Assembly: GCA_031411575.1 (NCBI GenBank)
Contig: JANOBJ010000243.1
Span: 1-5,356, forward strand
Length of the DNA: 5,356 nucleotides
Source: JANOBJ01 sp031411575
GTDB lineage: Bacteria > Pseudomonadota > Gammaproteobacteria > Burkholderiales > Burkholderiaceae_C
Direction: 5' to 3'
The notes below the pieces were generated by a model that was not told where the DNA came from, ran no database searches, and was given only the letters and a program-made list of their open reading frames with translations. A program made the position numbers and the translations under genes. This document shows, piece by piece, positions 1 through 5,356 of this stretch; position 1 is the stretch's first letter; each line of letters begins with the position of its first letter.

Positions 1-502
1 GCCGCACCCCATGCACCCGGCCGCGCTGCAAAAAAGCCGCGAGATCGCCAAGGCCGTGACCGACAACCTCGGTGTGGGCCACGACGGCCAGCCCTCGGGC
101 CTGGGCCTGTTTGGCGTGGAGCTGTTTGTAAAAGGCGAGAACGTCTGGTTCAGCGAAGTCAGCCCGCGCCCGCACGACACCGGCATGGTGACGATGATCA
201 CGCAGTGGCAAAACCAGTTCGAGCTGCACGCGCGCGCCATCCTCGGCCTGCCGGTCAACACCGCGCTCAAGAGCCCGGGCGCCAGCGCCGTGATCTACGG
301 TGGCGTGGAGGCCAAGGGCATCGTGTTCGACAGTGTGGACGAAGCCCTGCGCGTGCCCAATACCGAGCTGCGCCTGTTCGGCAAGCCCGAGAGCTTCACC
401 AAGCGCCGCATGGGCGTGGCGCTGGCGCATGACGCGGACGTGCAGCAGGCCCGCGTCAGCGCCAAACTGGCTGCGTCGAAGGTCAGGCCCCGGGTGGCCT
501 GA
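1..502 (+). CDS. purT: Formate-dependent phosphoribosylglycinamide formyltransferase (GAR transformylase 2), C-terminal part, 5' end outside window
   Basis: PurT is a cytoplasmic ATP-grasp enzyme that formylates GAR to FGAR in purine synthesis, using formate and ATP instead of 10-formyl-tetrahydrofolate. The reading frame is open from the left edge (codons from base 2) to TGA at 500-502. The ATG at 11 is an internal Met, not the start, because family members run to about 390 residues and only the last ~166 are here. Counting from that Met, FGVELFV (34-40) and SEVSPRPHDTGMV (48-60) form the end of the ATP-grasp domain; Glu37 and Glu49 fit the two Mg-binding acidic residues of the family. The ELHARAILGLP helix (71-81), SAVIYGG (92-98) and RLFGKPE (121-127) belong to the C-terminal domain. 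Relative to E. coli PurT as I remember it, there is an insertion of several residues (GVGHDGQPSG, 21-30) just before FGVELFV. The gene converges on amn. Identification is secure; the upstream part and promoter are not visible. Confidence 0.96.
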   Translation, partial: PHPMHPAALQKSREIAKAVTDNLGVGHDGQPSGLGLFGVELFVKGENVWFSEVSPRPHDTGMVTMITQWQNQFELHARAILGLPVNTALKSPGASAVIYGGVEAKGIVFDSVDEALRVPNTELRLFGKPESFTKRRMGVALAHDADVQQARVSAKLAASKVRPRVA

Positions 503-522
503 AATCGATGAATTTCAGGTCA
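495..522 (+). terminator. Stem-loop spanning the purT stop codon, with alternative pairing partners
   Basis: Bases 495-505 pair with 512-522 in an 11-bp stem (one G-U pair, 497/520) around the six-base loop CGATGA. The purT TGA (500-502) lies in the left arm. Each arm also has a competing partner: 496-502 is perfectly complementary to 483-489 (7 bp, TCAGGCC/GGCCTGA), and 516-521 can pair with 527-532 (CAGGTC/GGCCTG, loop AAATT). The RNA could therefore fold either as the central 11-bp hairpin or as two flanking hairpins. No U-tract follows directly; the one at 583-588 lies downstream. The pairing is seen in the sequence. A role in termination or 3'-end protection is inferred. Confidence 0.45.
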
Positions 523-595
523 AATTGGCCTGTTGTGCGCGCCCAGAGGTCATAGTTTGCTATAAATAATATAGCATTCAAATTTTTTCTATCCC
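503..595. repeat. AT-rich convergent intergenic region, possibly a copy of a dispersed Comamonadaceae-type intergenic repeat
   Basis: This 93-bp gap between the convergent purT and amn genes has a much lower GC content than its flanks, notably 551-592. It contains the ordered blocks TGAATTTCAGG, CAAATTGGCCT, GTCATAGTTTGCTAT and ATAGCATTCAAATTT. From memory, intergenic spacers of Comamonadaceae genomes often carry related blocks (TTTCAGG..., GGCCT..., and a TATAGC inverted repeat). Only one copy is visible here, so repetition cannot be shown from this window. It may simply be a terminator region. Confidence 0.25.
559..588 (+). terminator. Rho-independent terminator candidate downstream of purT
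   Basis: GCTATA (559-564) and TATAGC (570-575) form a perfect 6-bp stem with loop AATAA. Seven bases later comes a run of six T (583-588) on the plus strand. The stem is AT-rich and the T-run is not immediately adjacent, so this is a weak terminator on its own. It probably works together with the GC-rich stem-loop at 495-522. On the minus strand no T-run follows the stem, so it is less likely to terminate amn. Confidence 0.45.
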
Positions 596-2092
596 CTACT
601 GGAACGCCACCTCCGCAAAGCTGCGCAGCTTGCGGCTGTGCAGCTGGTCCACGCCTTGCGCGCGCAGCAGCTCGATGGCGCGCATGCCGATGCGCAGGTG
701 CTGGTCGACGCGTTCGCGGTAGAAGGTGTTGGCCATGCCGGGCAGCTTGATCTCGCCGTGCAGCGGCTTGTCACTGACGCACAACAGGGTGCCGTAGGGC
801 ACGCGGAAGCGGAAGCCGTTGGCGGCGATGGTGGCGCTTTCCATGTCCAGCGCCACGGCGCGGCTCTGGCTGAAGCGGCGCTGGGGCTGGTTGTCGGGCA
901 GCAGCTCCCAGTTGCGGTTGTCGGTGCTGGCCACGGTGCCGGTGCGCATGATGCGCTTCAGGTCCGCGCCCTGGCACTGGGTGATTTCGGCCACCGCGCT
1001 TTCCAGCGCCACCTGGATCTCGGCCAGCGCGGGGATCGGCACCCACAGCGGCAGTTCTTCGTCCAGCACATGGTCTTCGCGCACGTAGCCGTGGGCCAGC
1101 ACGTAGTCGCCCAGCTGCTGGCTGTTGCGCAGGCCGGCGCAGTGGCCCAGCATGATCCACGCATGCGGACGCAGCACGGCGATGTGGTCGGTGATGTTCT
1201 TGGCGTTGGCCGGGCCGACGCCGATGTTGACCATGGTGATGCCACTGCTGCGGTCGTCCCGCACCAAATGGTAGGCCGGCATCTGCGGCAGGCGCGGCGG
1301 TGGCACGCCCAACTCGTCACCGGGCTGGGGCGGCCGGCCGGCCCTTCGCGTGATGACGTTGCCGGGCTCGACGAAGGCGATGTACGCGCTGTTCGGGTCG
1401 GCCATGGCCTCGCGCCCGAGCTTGATGAACTCGTCGATATAGAACTGGTAGTTGGTGAACAGCACGAAGTTCTGGAAGTGCTCGGGCAGGGTGCCGGTGT
1501 AGTGGCGCAGCCGGTGCAGCGAATAGTCCACCCGCGGCGCGGTGAACAGCGAGAGCGGTTGCGGCTCGCCGGGGCGCGGTACATGGGTGCCGTTCGCGAT
1601 GCCGTCGTCCATCGCGGCGAGGTCGGGCAGATCAAACACGTCGCGCATCAACAGGCGGCGCTCGGCGCTCATGCTGCCTTCCACATGGTCATGCTCGGCG
1701 AACGAAAAATGCACGGGGATCGGTTGCGTGCTGGTGCCGATTTCCAGCTCGACGCCGTGGTTTTGCAGCAGCAGGCGAAACTGCTCCAGGTAGTAGTCGC
1801 CATACAGGTCAGGCCGGGTGAGCGTGGTCTCAAAGCGGCCCGGCCCGGCCACAAAACCGTAGCTCTGGTGCGCGATATCCTGCGCTTTGGCGCGCGCCAC
1901 CGTGTCGGTGTGTACCCGCACAAAGGGGTAGCAGGCGCGCACGTGCCCGGGCATGTTGTCGCCCGCGACAAAGCGCTGCATCGCGTCGCGCAGATGGTCA
2001 ATCTGCTGCTGGTAGATCAGGCGCACCTGGGCCAGGGCGGCGGCGGGGTCGGCGTATCGGCTGGGGGCGATGAAGGTGGGCAGGTAGGGCAT
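596..2092 (-). CDS. amn: AMP nucleosidase
   Basis: Amn hydrolyses the N-glycosidic bond of AMP, giving adenine and ribose 5-phosphate. It is cytoplasmic and adjusts the AMP pool. The 498-residue product is near the usual length (~484 in E. coli). An N-terminal AMN-specific domain covers about residues 15-180, including TTLTRPDLYGDYYLEQ (89-104). It is followed by SLHRLRHYTGTLPEHFQNFVL (191-211) and the phosphorylase-type catalytic domain. That domain contains NIGVGPANAK (289-298), GHCAGLR (316-322), RTGTVASTDNRNWEL (383-397), DMESATIAANGFRFRVP (416-432) and CVSDKPLHGEIKLPG (438-452). The Glu of DMES and the Asp of SDKP fit the ribose- and base-binding residues of this fold. The start is well fixed: an in-frame stop (2107-2105) lies five codons upstream, with no alternative start codon between. 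No strong Shine-Dalgarno precedes it. The gene is divergent from the TSUP permease gene and convergent with purT. Confidence 0.97.
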   Translation of the reverse strand: MPYLPTFIAPSRYADPAAALAQVRLIYQQQIDHLRDAMQRFVAGDNMPGHVRACYPFVRVHTDTVARAKAQDIAHQSYGFVAGPGRFETTLTRPDLYGDYYLEQFRLLLQNHGVELEIGTSTQPIPVHFSFAEHDHVEGSMSAERRLLMRDVFDLPDLAAMDDGIANGTHVPRPGEPQPLSLFTAPRVDYSLHRLRHYTGTLPEHFQNFVLFTNYQFYIDEFIKLGREAMADPNSAYIAFVEPGNVITRRAGRPPQPGDELGVPPPRLPQMPAYHLVRDDRSSGITMVNIGVGPANAKNITDHIAVLRPHAWIMLGHCAGLRNSQQLGDYVLAHGYVREDHVLDEELPLWVPIPALAEIQVALESAVAEITQCQGADLKRIMRTGTVASTDNRNWELLPDNQPQRRFSQSRAVALDMESATIAANGFRFRVPYGTLLCVSDKPLHGEIKLPGMANTFYRERVDQHLRIGMRAIELLRAQGVDQLHSRKLRSFAEVAFQ

Positions 2093-2156
2093 GGGCTTAT
2101 TGTGCTACTGCAGCAGCAGGCCGATGGCACACTGGGTGCCCTACCCACCGCCCTGC

Positions 2157-2879
2157 ATGGACTTCGTTCTCATCCTTGCCATCGGCCTGGTCGCCGGCAC
2201 CCTCGGCGGCATTGTCGGCTTTGGCACCTCCATCATGCTGATGCCGGCGCTGGTGCTGACGTTCGGGCCGCGTGAAGCGGTGCCGATCATGGCGATCGCG
2301 TCCATCATGGCCAACGCCTCGCGCGTGGCCGCCTGGTGGCGCGAGGTCGACTGGCGTGCCACCGCCGCCTACAGCGCCACCGGCATCCCGGCCGCCGCCC
2401 TGGGCGCGCGCACCCTGCTGACGCTGCCGCCCGGCGTCGTGGAAGGGGTGCTGGGGGTGTTCTTCATCGCCATGATCCTGGTGCGGCGCTGGATGGCGCG
2501 GCAGCAGTGGAAGCTGGGCCTCTGGCACCTGGCGGCAGCCGGCGCGGGCGTCGGGTATCTGACCGGCATCGTCGTCAGCACGGGGCCGATCAACACGCCG
2601 TTTTTCCTGGCCTACGGGCTGGTGAAGGGCGCCTACCTGTCGACCGAGGCGCTCGGCTCGCTGGCGGTGTATGTCAGCAAGGCCATCACCTTCCGGTCGC
2701 TGGGCGCGCTGCCGGTCGAAGCCGTGGTCAAGGGGCTGATCATCGGCACGTCTTTGGTGGCGGGGTCGTTCATCGCCAAGCGCTTTGTCCGAAAGCTCGC
2801 CGCCGAGCGCTTCCGGCTGCTGATGGACGGTCTGCTGCTGGTGGCGGGGCTGACGATGTTGGGGGCGGCGCTGGTGTAG
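2157..2879 (+). CDS. TauE/SafE (TSUP) family membrane permease
   Basis: Members of this inner-membrane family export small organic or sulfur anions such as sulfite, sulfoacetate or taurine-derived sulfite, or move other small substrates. The substrate here cannot be told from sequence. The 240-residue product is almost entirely hydrophobic segments with two internal repeats. The first opens with DFVLILAIGLVAGTLGGIVGFG (2-23); the second contains GVGYLTGIVVSTGPINTPFF (131-150), typical of the family's repeat signature. Basic loops follow at RRWMARQQWK (110-119) and RFVRKLAAERFR (209-220). I chose ATG 2157 because the protein then begins directly with the first membrane helix. The frame is also open from ATG 2091, which has an AGG at 2082-2084 with good spacing but would add a 22-residue polar tail and overlap the amn start codon. 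Alternative in-frame starts are ATG 2124 and GTG 2136. No good Shine-Dalgarno precedes 2157. Confidence 0.88.
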   Translation: MDFVLILAIGLVAGTLGGIVGFGTSIMLMPALVLTFGPREAVPIMAIASIMANASRVAAWWREVDWRATAAYSATGIPAAALGARTLLTLPPGVVEGVLGVFFIAMILVRRWMARQQWKLGLWHLAAAGAGVGYLTGIVVSTGPINTPFFLAYGLVKGAYLSTEALGSLAVYVSKAITFRSLGALPVEAVVKGLIIGTSLVAGSFIAKRFVRKLAAERFRLLMDGLLLVAGLTMLGAALV

Positions 2880-2926
2880 AACGATCATCGCGTCCAATGT
2901 TCTTGTAAGCGATACCTATCTGGCGC

Positions 2927-2952
2927 AAAAACCGGGTTCCCTGTGTTCAGGG
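2927..2952 (-). terminator. Weak terminator candidate for the ligase/NTF2 gene pair
   Basis: Read on the minus strand, a 5-bp stem (CCCTG/CAGGG, 2952-2948 with 2943-2939) with loop AACA is followed after seven bases by five T (2931-2927). It lies 46 bases beyond the stop of the NTF2-like gene, the right place for an operon end. The stem is short and the T-run is not adjacent, so the case is weak. I see nothing else in the 118-bp gap 2880-2997, and no clear terminator for the plus-strand TSUP gene. Confidence 0.25.
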
Positions 2953-2997
2953 CTGCATTCGAAACGTGGGCGGACGTTGGAATGGGGGTCGCGAAAG

Positions 2998-3401
2998 CTA
3001 CTGCTGGCCCTGCTGCAGCATCTTCCCCATCAGCTCGTGCAGCTTGTTGATGGCCTTGAGCGGCCGCACCATCACCTTGAAATGGGTGATGCGGCCGTCA
3101 GTGTCCCAATGGATCATGTCCACGCCGTTGATGGTGATGCCTTCGCAGGTGGTCTGGAATTCCAGCACCGCCGACCGATCTGACGCCCACTCATTGAGGT
3201 AGCGAAAGCTGTCGTTGTTGAGCACGTGCAGCGCGGCTTCCAGATAGGCGCGGGTGATGGGCTTGCCCACCTGCGGTGTGTGCACGACCGGCGATTCGAA
3301 CACCACGCCGTCGGCCAGCAGTTCACCCAACGCACGCATGTCGCGGGTCTTCACGATGTCGTGCCAGCAGGCGAGGGGAGCCGGAGGAGCCGGGGTCGGG
3401 T

Positions 3402-3405
<4 letters not shown>
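2998..3405 (-). CDS. NTF2/SnoaL-like fold protein, function unknown
   Basis: The 135-residue product has the length and pattern of NTF2-like (cone-shaped alpha+beta barrel) proteins. This superfamily includes ketosteroid isomerase, limonene epoxide hydrolase, SnoaL cyclases and many non-enzymatic binding proteins. A helix near 19-32 leads into ADGVVFESPVVHTPQVGKPI (31-50), the usual first strand and pocket segment. Later come RSAVLEFQTTCEGITINGVD (77-96) and MIHWDTDGRITHFKVMVRPL (97-116), the paired long strands with a turn at DTDGR, then a C-terminal helix ending in a Gln-rich tail. ATG 3405 was chosen because the longer upstream frame (to 3555) lies entirely inside the ligase gene and reads as shadow sequence. 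The start overlaps the ligase stop in ATGA, which implies translational coupling. I cannot assign catalytic residues. A partner role with the ligase is inferred from the overlap only. Confidence 0.85.
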
Positions 3406-4967
<1,562 letters not shown>

Positions 4968-4973
4968 GCGGCC

Positions 4974-5001
4974 ATCATACGGACGGCGCGGGCCACGACA
5001 A
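4974..5001 (-). promoter_or_regulatory. Sigma70-like promoter candidate for the ligase/NTF2 pair, predicting a leaderless mRNA
   Basis: On the minus strand, TTGTCG (5001-4996, four of six matches to TTGACA) and TATGAT (4979-4974, five of six to TATAAT) are separated by 16 bases. The -10 box is followed by six bases and then ATG 4967. Normal spacing puts the transcription start on the A of that ATG, so the message would have no 5' leader. This agrees with the missing Shine-Dalgarno. The match was found by eye in a GC-rich gap where TATGAT stands out. A chance match is possible. Confidence 0.35.
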
Positions 5002-5055
5002 GTGCCTTGCGCGACGCTCCGAAACGACGGAAAGAACTCTCGATCAGGTCGGGTG

Positions 5056-5073
5056 CCCGGTCAGCCGACCGGG
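5056..5073 (-). terminator. GC-rich stem-loop containing the glutathione reductase stop codon
   Basis: Bases 5056-5062 and 5067-5073 are perfectly complementary (CCCGGTC/GACCGGG, 7 bp) with a four-base loop. The TGA at 5063-5061 runs from loop into stem. No T-run follows on the minus strand, so it is not a standard intrinsic terminator. It could act with Rho, protect the 3' end, or reflect codon choice (the last codons read T-P-V-G). The pairing is seen; the role is inferred. Confidence 0.35.
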
Positions 5074-5356
5074 GTGCGCATCGTCACGAACTCCTCGGCC
5101 ACGGTGGGGTGGATGCCGATCGTGCGGTCAAACACCGCCTTGGTGGCGCCGGCCTGCATCGCCACCGCAAAGCCCTGCACCACCTCGCCCGCGTCGGGAC
5201 CGACCATGTGCAGGCCCACCACGCGGTCGCTGGCGGTATCAACCACCAGCTTCATGAAGACGCGCTCGGTGCTGTCGCTCAAGGTGTGCTTGAGTGGCTT
5301 GAAATCCGTGCGGAACACCGTGACGGCGCCGAAGGTCTTGCGCGCCTCGTCTTCGG
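5061..5356 (-). CDS. gor: Glutathione-disulfide reductase, C-terminal part, 5' end outside window
   Basis: Glutathione reductase is a cytoplasmic FAD homodimer that reduces GSSG with NADPH. Only the last ~98 codons are present. The frame is open through the right edge (EDEARKTFGAVT precedes VFRTDFKPLKH), so the GTG at 5318 is internal Val, not a start. The visible part is the dimerisation domain. RVFMKLVVDTASDRVVGLHMVGPDAGEVVQGF is the strand-turn-helix typical of class I pyridine nucleotide-disulfide oxidoreductases. The C-terminal GIHPTVAEEFVTMR carries the conserved His and Glu of the HPTxxEE motif, which complete the partner subunit's active site. The FVTMR ending favours glutathione reductase over dihydrolipoamide dehydrogenase or mercuric reductase. 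The redox-active CxxxxC motif and the FAD and NADPH domains lie outside the window, so the family call is strong but the exact substrate is inferred. The gene is on the same strand as the ligase/NTF2 pair. Confidence 0.88.
   Translation of the reverse strand, partial: EDEARKTFGAVTVFRTDFKPLKHTLSDSTERVFMKLVVDTASDRVVGLHMVGPDAGEVVQGFAVAMQAGATKAVFDRTIGIHPTVAEEFVTMRTPVG

Noticed and set aside
638..2275. A 545-codon open frame on the plus strand, opposite amn
   Set aside because: It is antisense to a clearly identified AMP nucleosidase with every motif intact. Its product is a low-complexity Ala/Gly/Val/His/Gln-rich sequence typical of GC-rich shadow frames, with no recognisable domain.
2097..2897. 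A 266-codon open frame on the minus strand, opposite the TSUP gene
   Set aside because: The product is rich in Arg, Gln, His and Asp without any fold signature, as expected for the reverse complement of a hydrophobic membrane protein in GC-rich DNA.
3011..3020. Palindrome TGCTGCAGCA as a protein-binding site
   Set aside because: It lies inside the NTF2-like coding region where Gln codons (CAG) repeat, so it is explained by low-complexity coding sequence.
5061..5318. A separate small 85-residue gene starting at GTG 5318
   Set aside because: The frame continues without a stop to the window edge, with sequence matching glutathione reductase, so this is the tail of a larger gene.

Overview
This 5.36 kb window is a GC-rich stretch of ordinary bacterial chromosome with housekeeping and accessory-metabolism genes. 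The protein sequences (a PurT with the FGVELFV...SEVSPRPHDTGMV core, a proteobacterial-type AMP nucleosidase, a glutathione reductase ending in HPTVAEEFVTMRTPVG) and the tight gene packing suggest a betaproteobacterium of the order Burkholderiales. The family Comamonadaceae (Variovorax, Polaromonas or Rhodoferax-like) is most likely. This assignment rests on recalled family resemblance, not on a database search.

Layout: (1) 1-502, plus strand: C-terminal part of purT, cut by the window edge. (2) 503-595: a short AT-rich convergent gap holding stacked stem-loops and a U-tract, read as the purT terminator and possibly a copy of a dispersed intergenic repeat. (3) 596-2092, minus strand: complete amn (AMP nucleosidase). 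(4) 2157-2879, plus strand: a TauE/SafE-type (TSUP) membrane permease gene, divergent from amn across 64 bp. (5) 2880-2997: a 118 bp convergent gap with a weak minus-strand terminator candidate. (6) 2998-4967, minus strand: a translationally coupled pair, a class I adenylate-forming acyl-CoA ligase followed by a small NTF2/SnoaL-like fold protein, joined by an ATGA stop/start overlap. (7) 5061-5356, minus strand: the C-terminal end of a glutathione reductase gene, cut by the right window edge.

How the genes fit together: purT and amn act at opposite ends of purine metabolism, making purines de novo and cleaving AMP to adenine and ribose 5-phosphate. They face each other, so they are not co-transcribed. 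The ligase/NTF2 pair looks like a small catabolic or modification module of unknown substrate. A sigma70-like promoter just upstream of the ligase would place the transcription start on the A of the start codon, predicting a leaderless mRNA. Two genes (purT and the glutathione reductase) carry GC-rich stem-loops that contain their own stop codons.

I found no mobile element, CRISPR array, tRNA or rRNA, and no convincing sign of a previously undescribed system. The points most worth a second look are the predicted leaderless promoter, the stop-codon stem-loops with alternative pairing, and the uncharacterised ligase/NTF2 pair.
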